Shown here: piece after piece, positions 46,075-56,810 of the stretch | How positions within the stretch are numbered: the stretch's first letter is position 1 | Layout: every line of letters begins with the position of its first letter | NCBI GenBank assembly: GCA_022701365.1 | Contig: JAKUHH010000030.1 | Location: forward strand, 63,107-127,106 | Direction: 5' to 3' | From: Mycocentrospora acerina | Lineage: Eukaryota > Ascomycota > Dothideomycetes > Pleosporales | Length of the DNA stretch: 64,000 nucleotides | Translations under genes and position numbers: made by a program | The notes under the pieces: generated by a model | The model's input: the letters and a program-made list of their open reading frames with translations, nothing else | The model's database searches: none | Told to the model about the DNA's origin: nothing

Positions 46075-47210
46075 ATGAGCAAATCAACGATTGAGCAGGC
46101 TCTCACAGGCATCGTTCCTACCCTAGACGGGCCCCTGCCGCCGGAGCTGGTCGAGCTTGCCTTTTCGCTTCTCACGCGATCCTCTACAAACTCGTTCAAG
46201 CCGGATGAGGCCATCGCGCGGCCATATGCATGCGCCCAGCTCGCCTGCGAGAGGTATTTGATGCGTGGTATTCTCTGAATCGAGTATTTTCTGACGTCTG
46301 CAGGCTTAAGAAACGTCTCAATCTGCCTGCAATCGTCTCACGTCCTCCATGTCCGCCGCGCATCTACAAAAGGCTATACGGCTACCTGAGCAGCACTCTG
46401 CCTGCGCCTGCATCTGCCTGGGAACCACAAACACCGCGTAAATCTGCCTCCTCTATGCCAGCTTCCACGCAAAACACCCCAAAGACAGCTTTGACTGCGA
46501 GGAAGACACCACGGAGCACGCGCAGGGAGGGCGACAACGCAGGAGAGCTGCCAACATGGTCCATGTCTGCTATCCGCACTCTTGCCAAGGCGCTGGACTA
46601 TCCAAATGCTGCACCGCACATTTTTACAGGCGTTGAGTCCATCTACCCATCACTAGTACGCATATCCACTGCCGCTCCGGAGACACCGAGCAAGCGGCCA
46701 CGAAAGGCTCCGTCTGCGTCCCAGCCTCCCCTATCGGCCGTCACAGATACGCGCACGCTTGCCTTGATAGCCGTAGTGCTCTTGTACGTACTCGCCAGGA
46801 TGACAGACGAGGAAATCACGCCCGAGCAGTACCAAGAGTGGCAAGAGGACACGCTCAGCGCGCTGCTGGAGTTACCAGCTGCACAAGACATTACATACGA
46901 CGATCTGCTACCTGAGGTCGTACAACTGCGAGATTTGGCTCCTGCGGAAGGTTGGTTGCAGATGGAGTGGTTCCTCAATGTCGCGCCGGCACATGACGTT
47001 GATGGAATGGAGGGTGTAGAAATGACTGAAAGAAATACATCGTTTGTGAAAGGAAAGCGAAAGAGATCCAAAGATGGTGAAAGTGGCTATATTGGTCTGG
47101 GTACGATGATGCAGGATGCTACAGACTATCTAGGTCAGCACCAGCGAGAAGACTACAAGAGATGGAGAGCGGACATCATGACTCGAGTTCAGGAGGTCGA
47201 GGCAAAATGA
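46075..47210 (+). CDS. ORC6: Origin recognition complex subunit 6
   Basis: Exons 46075-46253 and 46304-47210 give 361 residues; the 50-nt intron splits the Arg codon in ACERLKKRLNLP. ORC6 is part of the complex that marks replication origins and helps load MCM helicase in the nucleus. The N-terminal TFIIB-like domain is recognisable: IEQALTGIVPTLDGPLPPEL, EAIARPYACAQLACERLKK, and RPPCPPRIYKRLYGYL. A low-complexity linker rich in Ser/Thr/Pro with SP/TP sites (TPRKSA, NTPK, TPRSTR) follows, as expected for CDK control. A second helical domain spans ELPTWSMSAIRTLAKAL to the end, closing with a basic stretch KGKRKRSKDG. Confidence 0.9.
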
Positions 47211-48141
47211 AAGAGGGAAAGTATGGCTGTGTAGTGCTAAGTCGACTTTTACTTGACCGCTCTAGTCTCGATGCGCTGCTAATTGTAATACTACTCTTCA
47301 CCGCCCATTGATGCCACAGCCTGAACAAGCCCTACCAAGTACCTCTCTGCGCTTCGTGTAGGATTAGTTGCGACTAGACTGCAATTCTTAATTTCAAGGA
47401 CTCTGTCCCACGGTGACAATTACATCCTTAGCTTAGTGCACCATCGACTTGTCCAATCATTTCGCAGGTCGGCTACAGTACACAAACAGACCATCTCTCG
47501 ATCACACCGCATCCACGTATATTGCAATCTACAACTCCTTACTTCAATCCTCAGCTAGGCTCCTTAGTTGCACTTTGTGTATCCCCATCAGGCGGTCAGT
47601 CTCATTAACAACGACTGCATTTTCGTACACGTCAACGACACTTGACCAGCATTTCAAGCCCTATTCCATCGTCTTACTCCTCGAAAATGATTGGAAAACT
47701 CTCCAGATCGCCTTGTCACGTTAGTGACGTCTGTGCTAGTATTGGCCAAGTGATTCTGCAACTAGGTGTCCGTCCTACACCAAACCGCTCGCATGGGTGA
47801 ACTATGGAACACAGAAGCCATGCTGTCACGGGAAAACCATGTATTGGCAACTTGAACCCATGATGATGGAGTTGACAAACACCATCGCATGACAAGCCTC
47901 GTCACGCATATAGACGTCGCGTTTCCCTCGCATCCTTCGCCGTTGATACACTGCATCTGTCAATACATGCATATACCCGCTGTCTGTTGAACGTCACACA
48001 CAGAGGATACTTGAAAGAGAAAAGTTCTAAAGTATTTCTACATAAAACCAAATCCCGATACTCAAGACATCTCAACACAATTTCAAAGCTGATACGAAAT
48101 ATTTACTTCCTCAAATCGTTTATCCCGCGACAAGCCAAAAT
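47211..48141. other. Intergenic, left edge of the secreted-protein region
   Basis: Nothing here supports a gene. Open frames at 47449-47724 (+) and 47762-47956 (-) are short and featureless. The last 120 bases before 48142 are AT-rich with a CATCTCAACACAATTTC leader-like stretch. Confidence 0.5.
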
Positions 48142-48579
48142 ATGCTCGCCTCATCTCTTCTCATAGCCTTCTTGTACGCCTCCTCCACTGCTCGATCCAC
48201 TCCAGTAGCCCCCAAATTTGCTATCGGTAGTTACCCATATCAATGCGGTTATGTCCGCACTCGCTGGAACAGCAGCGCAATTGCTGGTCTTTCGGCCTCG
48301 GGGTCCTGCACACCCTTTTTCTGGAACACGACGATCGCAGACTACCAAGATGCATTCGCGTATAGGATGTATGGCGGCTGCAAGTGCCAGCTTTACTTGT
48401 GAGTATAGTGTGGTTAAAGGGAGTTTGGAAATCGCATGGCTAATGCGAAGGCTAGAAATGGAGAAGACTGCGAAGATGGTATCCTTGTGCCAGTATATAC
48501 AGAAGCAACCTCGAGGTGGAGCGACCCGTTCTTTGTGGACCCGAAGCCCAAGTGGTATAATTGTAGTCGCACTGGATGA
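48142..48579 (+). CDS. Small secreted cysteine-containing protein (candidate effector)
   Basis: Exons 48142-48398 and 48456-48579 give 126 residues; the 57-nt intron has GTGAGT, a GCTAAT branch site and CTAG. MLASSLLIAFLYASSTARS is a signal peptide. The mature part of about 105 residues holds cysteines in YQCGY, GSCTPF, GGCKCQ, EDCED and YNCSR, an even six, and is rich in aromatic residues (Tyr, Trp, Phe). N-glycosylation sites WNSS, WNTT and YNCS are present. I recognise no family. The size, cysteines and sparse, AT-rich surroundings are those of fungal candidate effectors, but nothing in the sequence shows a host role. Confidence 0.72.
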
Positions 48580-49325
48580 TTGGTACTGCCGGTTCAGATG
48601 GAGTGTTTGGTCACTAGAATATGATTCGTATGGTTTAATATTTTTCCCTTTACTATCAGCTCGGAAGTTATGAGATCAATGTGTCATATCTTAAGCACGA
48701 ATCGCTAGCTTCCTTTAGGCACAAATATCACATGTGATACTCGTCGATGACTTGCGAAGAAAGCGTTTGTTCTTGTACTGGCGAGAAGGCCCAGGTGACC
48801 AAAAAATCAGGTCGCAAATTGGGGTTGATTTAGAGATGTTGTCAAATATTACTCAAGTTGTGATAAAACCTGGAACTATGGTAAAATTAAGTACTATTTA
48901 ACGTTGATGGAAAGTGGTGGAATAATTGATAATATTATGTCACAACAAACAATCGTTGTTTTGCCGCGAGCAAGCTTCGAAGGAAGTAGCCGTCCAGTAG
49001 ACTCGAAGGAGAGCAGTTCTTATAAGTAGTGAGATTTCCCATATATTCAATTGGCTTACAAGACCACTGGAATCACTCGTAAGACTCAGCAAGCTGCTAC
49101 TTTTGTTAGATTGGTACAGTTGTCTCATCTATCTAACTGAGTTGCTAAGCTCCTGCAGCAATTTACTTTCACCAACGCGTGCCAACACTGTTACGCTAAC
49201 ACTCACAGGCCCCGATCATCATCTCAAATCTCTCCCTTCATTGATCTCACACCTTTAGGTCATAAAAATCCACACGACTGCTCTACATCAGATCACAACC
49301 CCTTGCCTAGATTGTGACCATCAGT
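48580..49325. other. Intergenic
   Basis: This 746-bp, AT-rich stretch between two secreted-protein genes contains no supported gene. The region near 49.2-49.3 kb (CCCCGATCATC, CATAAAAATCC) is plausible promoter for the following gene. Confidence 0.5.
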
Positions 49326-50812
49326 ATGAAGTTTCCGACGTCTTTTCTCGCCAGTTTGGTCGCAACTGCCCTCTGTCTGCGTACGAAACCAGTACAACTA
49401 CAAACAAATCGATCTTCGTTCTACCTAAATTCCGCCAACTCCGATGACACGGAAATATCTGTCGCTGGCTCGCCAGAGGACTCGCCTTCTCCGCCATTTA
49501 CTGCGCCTCGCTTCGGTCTACCCCCACCCGCAGATGATGAAATTTGGGCGAGGTCTTTATGTAAAGGCGATAACTTCTTGAAAGCTATGCGCGGGTCAGA
49601 CGAAGAAGCAGGCAGTCTTTTCGTTCCTCCTCGTGTCACGGCTGCGAGCCCATTCACTTCAGGCAACGATCTACTTGACTGGGGTTGGATGGACAGTCGC
49701 GTCGAAGGACCTGGCCTTGACTTTAGAGAATGGGGTGTTTATGATGTGCTACGATCTCTGGGCTCCACTGGTATTGCTAAGGATTTAGGTGGCTCAGTTC
49801 GTGCAGCAGCATGCGATCACGGAGATTCAGACCTGGACATCGAAGAGATTTTACCATTTGACCTGCAAACTTACAGGAATGGAGACAGCATTTATCGTGC
49901 AGGTACCTCTTCTTAGTGTTCCATTATCTGTACTGACATCAACATAGGCCACTGGTGCCCGATATGTATTTGCTATGGACGCCGATATGGGCGGCAGTAA
50001 GTTTTGAAAGGTCTCTACACAGCTTACATGGAACTAACGGTTATCAAAGTCCTCTTAGCTATGGATAGAATCTCACCACGATACAGCGGACAAGAACGTA
50101 TTCCAAAGATAGAAGGGGACCGTCTTCCCAAACTCCAGTCCTTCTCAGATGTCGCTTGGATGTACTGGAAACGGTATTCCGTGAGACCGAACAAGATACG
50201 CCATTTTCTCTCGGTAGTTATATCCAATCGAAACACACTACAAATAATTGGACGCGTGATGAGGAATATAGATGCCGAGGAGATGTTTCCTTGGCCAGGC
50301 AAAGAGTTTCGCGCAGATTCGGAAAATGGAAAAGCTTTACTAGGTACGTCTGCAGCTTCGACACTCTAATCGAAAGATTTTTTGGAATCCTATTCCTTCA
50401 CTCTGCTCTGATGTAAGCTTTAAAGACTCTCTATAAACTGCAGGGTCAATTTCCTAGTCACCTATATGACTTCTTCTTGCATTAAGATCCTAGCGGATAT
50501 GGTATCGAGAAGCCAACTTTTAATTGTTTGTACTTACTATCTGCAGGTACTGCGAATGCTGTTGCTTTTAGTTACTTTCTCATCCAGCACAAGGCGGAAC
50601 TTGGAAACCTGCAGATTTCGAAAATTCGAGTATTCCATGGTAATCCTGGGACTCCTGGTAATGCTGGAAATCCAGGTTCTGCCATGGTATTCTACGTTGA
50701 ACCTGTGCCAGCAAGAGCTGTGAGGCGGGAAGCGGACTATACAATCAAGATGATAGAAAGTGGCGACAAGAAGAACCTGTTACGGAAACATTACCTAAGA
50801 ACACATCTATGA
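49326..50812 (+). CDS. Secreted protein of an unrecognised family, paralogue of the gene at 59280
   Basis: Exons 49326-49898, 49948-49996, 50050-50343 and 50547-50812 give 393 residues. The start MKFPTSFLASLVATALC is a signal peptide. A Pro/Ser-rich linker is followed by DLLDWGWMDSR, then the shared family core: TGARYVFAMD-x4-GG, AWMYWKRYS, MFPWPGKEFRADSENGKALL and NAVAFSYFLIQHKAELGNLQ, and a last FYVEPVPAR block. The gene at 59280 aligns over all of these with introns at matching places. One problem: to keep frame, exon 1 must end at CGT (49898), followed by GCAGGT, a GC donor. The canonical GT four bases later shifts the frame into an early stop. So the gene either uses a GC-AG intron or carries a disabling change. 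Intron 3 is long (203 nt). Function is unknown. Confidence 0.6.
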
Positions 50813-53086
50813 TGCGAAATGTTTCTTCGTGCAGAAGTTCTCGATGCGCCATGATGGTTTTACAGTTAGCGACATAAATAATTCTATCGCGCGTTCAACA
50901 ATCTATGGATACATGGTAACATACACACAAAGTTTCGTCTTAGAATTGCACATAGTTTCACTACTAAAATTGGAACCGCCGAGGAGACCTTAAAGCCCAG
51001 TTCAGACTTCTGAAAATCTGATCAAATTATGCTAATTAGTATTCAAAGAATTCCATACCACAGTTGACGATTTCCCTAGCTCACAAATCTGAAAGCAAAG
51101 TTGAGGAGAAATTTGGTTATCTATTTGAAAGGCCTACACGCAAAATATTTCATTATATGTGTGTGAACGAACTTATTTAAATAAGAAATTGGTAATACTT
51201 TCGCCAATCACTTGTTCTTTCCTGGTCACGATTTTCTTATCAAAAGTTAACATGACCTGTTAAGATAGTCGCAACTCTAAATAGAGTTAGTGATCAGATT
51301 CGTCTAGCCCTCCTTATTGAGAGGCTTTCATCTAGCTCCTTCTAATCCGCGACCAGGATATCAACTTATGATGAAAGTCTATCCAAGCCCAACTTGCCAC
51401 TATCCTCATGAACGCGGACTGTGATCTTGACCAGCAGTGAGAGGCGTTGTTGTTTCATTATTTGATGCTGAGGTTCTCAAGGAGACCTTTTCTTATGCTA
51501 ATTAGCTATTTATCGAAAAGTTCATGCTCAATAAGATTTCTCTTTTTAAGTATGTCCAGAATTGGGTAGCGATGGCAAGGCATCCCAAGTACGCTAGCAA
51601 GTCAATTTTATTGGCCAACTGCACAGAATTTTGAGTAGGGTCCTCTGCCATCTTGATTATAGCTTCCGGTTCCAGCAAAGGCCTAATCTGTACAATTCCA
51701 AGTTTTCGGTGGGCCCGACGCCATAATACACATGGCAGAGACAACCCTGTCCGCCCCACAGACAAAGAGTTCACGCGCATATGATTTTATCCGAGTCACA
51801 CGGCTATATAGCAGACGAATTCGGCCGATTCAATCCGCCCAGACAGTTTGCATCTCTTTCAAGATTATGTGCTATATCATGACGTTATGGGAAAACCATG
51901 GAGGCGACAAATTAAGCCACGTTGAAGAGCGATCCCCTAATATGTGGATCCTGATACTCAGCCTCAACAGTGACTCCCCCTTCGGCATAAATTTTCTTCA
52001 ACTACCGTTGCACGGTTTCAAACATGCGCTCCCATTTTGATGTTGGCACGCAGTTCTCAGTACCAGACGTCAAGGTCTACGTCACACTATATCTATAGCC
52101 TTGGGCATGAACCGCATTGGTGGCGTTCTCTAGCTCTATAATAGCATGCTATATCGTTCAGCCCCTAGTAATATCATCGATAGCACAGTCATGTTAAGTT
52201 CATATCTGTTGCTTGCCAAATCCCATTGCCTTCGCTTCTGTTACCGCGCATGGGTTAGGCTACAAGCGCGAATTGCGGCTCAAGAAAACGGTGGCACAAC
52301 TAGTTGTAGGTAGGGAGAACGTCGTGCAACTACTGTATATAAATATATACCGCTTGAATGGCTCCGATAATCTTGATAAATCGACGTTTAAGCACTACTT
52401 AATCTTCCGAGCGACCGAGGGTAAATTATTTCACGACCAAAGATTCAGCGAGTATAAAATTGGCTAAACAAGCAAACTTGCATATTGACATTAATAAATT
52501 CATCGTTGACAGCTCTGTCCAGTCCTCACTCCAGGAAAGTGCCCGTGAATGAACATTTTAAACGTAGCCTTATCAAGACTTTGCCGATTAGGTAACACAA
52601 TTTCCTTACAAGATACACTTTGTAAATGATATCCTACTGTCAAATGTGCCTGCAAGAAGACCTGCGCGATCATTTATTCACCCAAACAGCCTGGAACGAC
52701 AATTGAGAACTTCGGCTACAAATAGCACAATAGTTAAGAGCCAGAAACTTCAATCAACTTTGAAAAATACGGACAAGGTAAATCTTCAAATTTGCTGTCG
52801 TCATATGAATGAACCTGGAAGATCAGCTTACCAAGGGATTTCCCACACCGAGACCTTTATCACAAAGAAGTCCTGCTTATTGCAACAGCACCACTTGGCA
52901 ATATTTCAATCAAAGAAAATATCTTGGGAAGGGGTGTTCGGAATGAAGTTGAAGCCAGTGTGAAAAATGTATTTATATGATGAGAATGCGCAAGAATATA
53001 TGGAGAGCACTCGACAAAGTCCACATTCTTTCGCAACTCCAGTAGTCGAAATTTCGAATAACGAAAGAACTTACTCAAATCTAAAG
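50813..53086. other. AT-rich gene-free interval
   Basis: These 2.3 kb hold no supported gene. The open frame 51502-51780 (-) contains a somewhat protein-like stretch (LLAYLGCLAIATQFWTYLKR) but no start context or splice partner I can trust. Frames at 51732-52040, 52213-52467 and 52646-52963 (+) are featureless. Confidence 0.45.
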
Positions 53087-53507
53087 ATGCAGTCACTCAG
53101 AGCTGCTCTGCTGTTATTCCTCTCCACTGCTATGGCGAACGCAATTCCCCGAGGCTGTGGCACGGCCATAAGCAAGGATGGGGTTGGTGAAACTCTGATT
53201 GGCGATCAAATGTGCCAAAATCTCTCTTTCAACCTTGAAACAATCATTGTGGGTCCAGGATGCTACTGTGTTAGCTTTCACGGTATAGATTGTAAGGATT
53301 CAATCAAGGAAAATTGGCAGTCGTGGGTTTTTGGTCCAACGACGCTTAATATGGGGAAGACGAAGAAAGGAAAAGACAGCTACAGGTGCTCAGATAACCC
53401 GGCTTGGGGTGAGGCAAGTAAGAACGTTCTTTTTAGGTGAGTAGACACTAACTGATCGAATAGCTTTGGGATCAACAATTTGCTGCTTTTTTTCCGGAGG
53501 TCCCTAG
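53087..53507 (+). CDS. Small secreted cysteine-rich protein (candidate effector)
   Basis: MQSLRAALLLFLSTAMANA is a signal peptide, chosen as start because an upstream in-frame extension is not hydrophobic. The mature protein has cysteines in PRGCGT, DQMCQN, PGCYCVS, GIDCKD and YRCSD. I prefer a spliced model, 53087-53417 plus 53464-53507 (124 residues), because the 46-nt intron has GTAAGA, a CACTAAC branch site and ATAG; its short last exon adds ICCFFSGGP and brings the mature cysteines to an even eight. Unspliced, the frame stops at 53440 (117 residues, ending KNVLFR) with six. I recognise no family. Secreted, cysteine-rich and isolated in AT-rich DNA, it fits an effector profile but has no demonstrated role. 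Confidence 0.65.
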
Positions 53508-54621
53508 AATTAATACTCGAGGCTCTCAGCCTGATGTTGAGAGTAGAAACTGATATCTATGGAATTAAGTGTAGATTTAACGCCATCTCAGGATACTCCA
53601 GTGTGGCATGTCGATTTTGGAAATTCTTAGAATAAGTCAAGAAGATCTTGTTTCTGTAAAGGCAATCAAATCACATCGTTTTTATCAATGAAAACGTTTC
53701 GTTGTGTGAATGTATCTTTGGCAGATCCCCTCCTTCTTTGTGCACTTCCTTTTTCCTTGATCAATTTCAATAACGGATCTCAAAATCTCATCACCCTGCT
53801 TCTTGACTTTCATTTCTTATGTTTCCTGCTTTCGTTGCCAATTTTGATGCTTCCTCGTGAAACGGCAACCCTAGTTTATTTGTTACCGTATGATCCACAC
53901 ATAGATATACTTTTGGTGATCATAACTATCAGCATTTGCTTTCTTCTCTTATATTTGCAAATATTTGCGTATTTTGACGTTAACCCTAGAAGCTCACTGT
54001 AAAGTTACTAAAGACTCGATCATTTTCAAGGTCTTTGGATCTTTGGAATTAGGCTATGGAAATGGCATGTCAGATTCAAAGATCATCCGACTACTTGATA
54101 TAAGGGCATCATGGGATCTGGAATGTTTATCTTTGTATATTGGGAAAAACTCTCAACGAGAGTAGGACTATGACGAGACTAGAAACTAAGATCATGACAT
54201 GGATTCCCCACTTGCTTCTTATCAACAATTCCCCTTGTGAAACGACACATTTTCCGGGATCTATGTCGTACGTAGCAAACGTGGACTAGTATGGAAACCC
54301 AATGCCCTTTGGTCCTACAATGCGAAATTGGCTTCTGACTGTCCACTGCGAAGAGACGTATCACAAAGAGTTCTTTGGTACGCTTAGAATGCATACCAAA
54401 TATCCCGAGACCTTTGATAGATTTCTAACCTAATTCAATATGCAAATAGCCTTCGCCCGATGGGCCAACAAAGTACTAGTCCTCTCTGCCCACCCACATT
54501 CTCCCAGATCCTTCATTTTTGGCTTTCGAATCCCCTACGCCCATGCTCTGCTACCTTTCTTAACATGATCAATCACCATAATTGACCTTTACCCACAGCA
54601 GGGAATTTTATCAAAGCCACC
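53508..54621. other. AT-rich intergenic
   Basis: No gene supported in 1.1 kb. The open frame 53688-54002 (+) is a run of hydrophobic codons in AT-rich DNA (leucine/phenylalanine-rich) and shows no family. The CCACC before ATG at 54622 is a good start context for the next gene. Confidence 0.45.
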
Positions 54622-54909
54622 ATGCATACGGCTCCTACTCTATTTCTACTCATTCAATTGTTAGGTACTACCACTAGCGTGGCATCTCCCATTCTTACTG
54701 CCCCGTCCGTCAGTGGTATGATCAACGTTACAAGTCTTTTGGTCGAAGAATACAGTCATTACGCTGGATGCATATTCTTCGGAGAGCCTTTCGTCAGATC
54801 TGCTCCCGCTACCGTCGACGATTACACGGATCAGGTCAAAACTGCCCCCCAGCGCACCGTGAAGCTTTACAGCAGCAACGTATGCTGCGACGCTCAGGGT
54901 GATATATAA
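54622..54909 (+). CDS. Small secreted protein, unrecognised
   Basis: A single frame of 95 residues with a strong start context (GCCACCATGC). MHTAPTLFLLIQLLGTTTSVAS is a signal peptide. The mature 73 residues include MINVTSLLVEEYSHYAGC, a second cysteine pair in SSNVCCDAQ and an NVT glycosylation site. Three cysteines make a complete disulphide set impossible, so a missing 3' exon is possible; the sequence GGGTGATATATAATCC at the end could hide a donor. No family is recognised. Confidence 0.5.
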   Translation: MHTAPTLFLLIQLLGTTTSVASPILTAPSVSGMINVTSLLVEEYSHYAGCIFFGEPFVRSAPATVDDYTDQVKTAPQRTVKLYSSNVCCDAQGDI

Positions 54910-56165
54910 TCCTATCAAATCACCAACTCCTCATGCCAATGTAGGTTTTTAGGTGGGTTGCGCCTGATATGTGACAGATCAAGGAAGGAGCAAGTGGAAA
55001 GTATGTATCTACTAATACGATGATTAGCCTTCAAAACTGCAACACTCGTGAGAGAGTACCAATCGCGATCAAGAGTGGAGTCTCCCATTTTCGTCTAGAG
55101 GGTGCTATGAGATATTTCTGCCAGAATGTCTAAGCCACTCGAAACGGTCTCGAAACTGAGGGAAAGATAGTCATTGAAATCGACAGATCATCGCATATGC
55201 CACGGATCATCTGACATATTGACAAGCGATATATTCATAAGGACATCGGTCGAAAAGATATGGATAAAGCGGCGTGGTGAGGTGAATGTATCTTCGTAAT
55301 ACAGGAATTCTAGTTACATCTTCCAAAATGTTCTCGTCGTGATTTCCATGAAACAAATTTGGACACCCGCAATTTATCGAAGGCTGAATCCTATGCAGGC
55401 AAAGAATTCTTCAACAATGTATGCCAATAGTGATGTTTCCAAATAAAAAGGCGACTTACCTAGAACGTCACATGTCAAGGAGCAAGAGTTTTCAAAGGCA
55501 AAACGAAGGTCTAACGACTCATGTACTAGCTTTAGCCCGGAAATAAATTCCAAGCAAACAAAACGATGAATTACAAACCACCTACTTCTACGTTTTGCTC
55601 ATCAGAAACATGCAACACTTCCGCAATCCAAGCTTCCTCACAAATGACGACTTTTACCAGATTACGCCTGCAGCTCACGACCTTTCTGTGGAAGGACCGA
55701 AACATACAAAGCACTTCGCTATTTCTAAATAAATACCTACCAACTGCTTTTTTTCCACATGGTTGGAGGAAAATTAAAACCATCCTGTTGAGCTACAGCC
55801 TACTTGTCACGGTAAAATGGGACTGTCTAGATTTGTGATGAATAGGATGCGCTGTAAAGAGACTAGAGGTGGCGAGGAGGCTAATGGGGAAGCGGGCAAT
55901 GCGCCTACGCCGTTCCGAGGGAGCTCGAATGTTTAGTCATGCGTAAGCACATTTCCACCTCACATGCTCGCCTATGCAAGCCACTCCTTCTTTTCCATGG
56001 CGTTCGGGCCTTTCTCGCGCAGGATTGAATGCAGGAGAATGTTTTGTACAGGTCTCTTCTCCCTCCAACTTCTAATACTGCGTTGACAAACAGCCACGCA
56101 TGGCCTTCGACTGCCGCCTACTCTGAGCACGTCCTGGGATCGAGAACGAACGATTCATCGCCACA
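54910..56165. other. Intergenic
   Basis: No supported gene in 1.26 kb. The frame 55566-55838 (+) and its antisense partner 55571-55783 (-) are featureless. From about 55.85 kb the sequence becomes GC-richer toward the ABM gene start, likely its promoter and leader. Confidence 0.5.
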
Positions 56166-56810
56166 ATGCCCGTCACCGAAGTCGCCCTTTGCCGGCTTTC
56201 GCCTAACGTAACGATTGGTGACCCAGAACTGCGCTCGAAGCTAGTGCATGCGAAAACCGTCATGCAAGAATTCACAGGCCGACGCTTCTTCGTTCTTCAA
56301 CACATTCAAGACCCATCGAACCTGTTCATCATCGGTGAATGGGACTCGCTCGATCAGCACATTAACCACTTCATACCTGGACCAGAAAATCAAGAGATTT
56401 TGAAGAGTCTCGAGAACTTGATGACAGTAGAGTGGCTACTACATGTCGATGTCGCGCACGCGGACTTGCCGTTCCCAAAAACAGATAAAGAGCGGGAAAA
56501 GGCGATACGGGAAGAGCTAGTGATTACAATTGTAAGAAACTTTGTTGTGGATGGCGCAAAGGACCACCTTGAAGAAGCTTTGGTTCACAACGCCAACGTT
56601 TTACAAGAATTTGTTACCGAGGGCATAGCTGGAGTAGGATGGCGTCTAGATAAGTGGCTCGGCAAGGAAGAATATATATTATTCATCCCCTGGAAGAGTC
56701 TAGAGCAACAACTAGAATTCTCTCGTCCGGAAAACGTTTCCAAATTATGGGTGAACCAGGACTTGATCAACGGTATCGAGATGAAGCACACTACCATCCT
56801 CGACATTTAA
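56166..56810 (+). CDS. Two-repeat ABM-like (dimeric alpha-beta barrel) protein
   Basis: A single exon of 214 residues. The first half, VTEVALCRLSP to about residue 100, reads as an antibiotic-biosynthesis-monooxygenase-type ferredoxin fold: beta strand, helix ELRSKLVHAKTVMQEF, strand RRFFVLQHIQDPSNLFIIGEW with DSLDQHINHF. The second half repeats the order (VITIVRNFVVDGAKDHLEEAL, IAGVGWRLDKW, EEYILFIPWKSLEQQLEF). Fungal members of this group are often annotated only as hypothetical; ABM domains act as small oxygenases, isomerases or heme-degrading enzymes, but no catalytic residues can be assigned here. No signal peptide, so it is probably cytosolic, unlike the neighbouring genes. Confidence 0.75.
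   Translation: MPVTEVALCRLSPNVTIGDPELRSKLVHAKTVMQEFTGRRFFVLQHIQDPSNLFIIGEWDSLDQHINHFIPGPENQEILKSLENLMTVEWLLHVDVAHADLPFPKTDKEREKAIREELVITIVRNFVVDGAKDHLEEALVHNANVLQEFVTEGIAGVGWRLDKWLGKEEYILFIPWKSLEQQLEFSRPENVSKLWVNQDLINGIEMKHTTILDI

Noticed and set aside
51502..51780. 92-codon minus-strand open frame with a hydrophobic stretch
   Set aside because: No start context, splice partner or family could be supported; chance length in this DNA.
53688..54002. 104-codon hydrophobic plus-strand frame suggesting a membrane protein
   Set aside because: Leu/Phe/Ile richness is expected from T-rich DNA; there is no conserved motif or codon signal.
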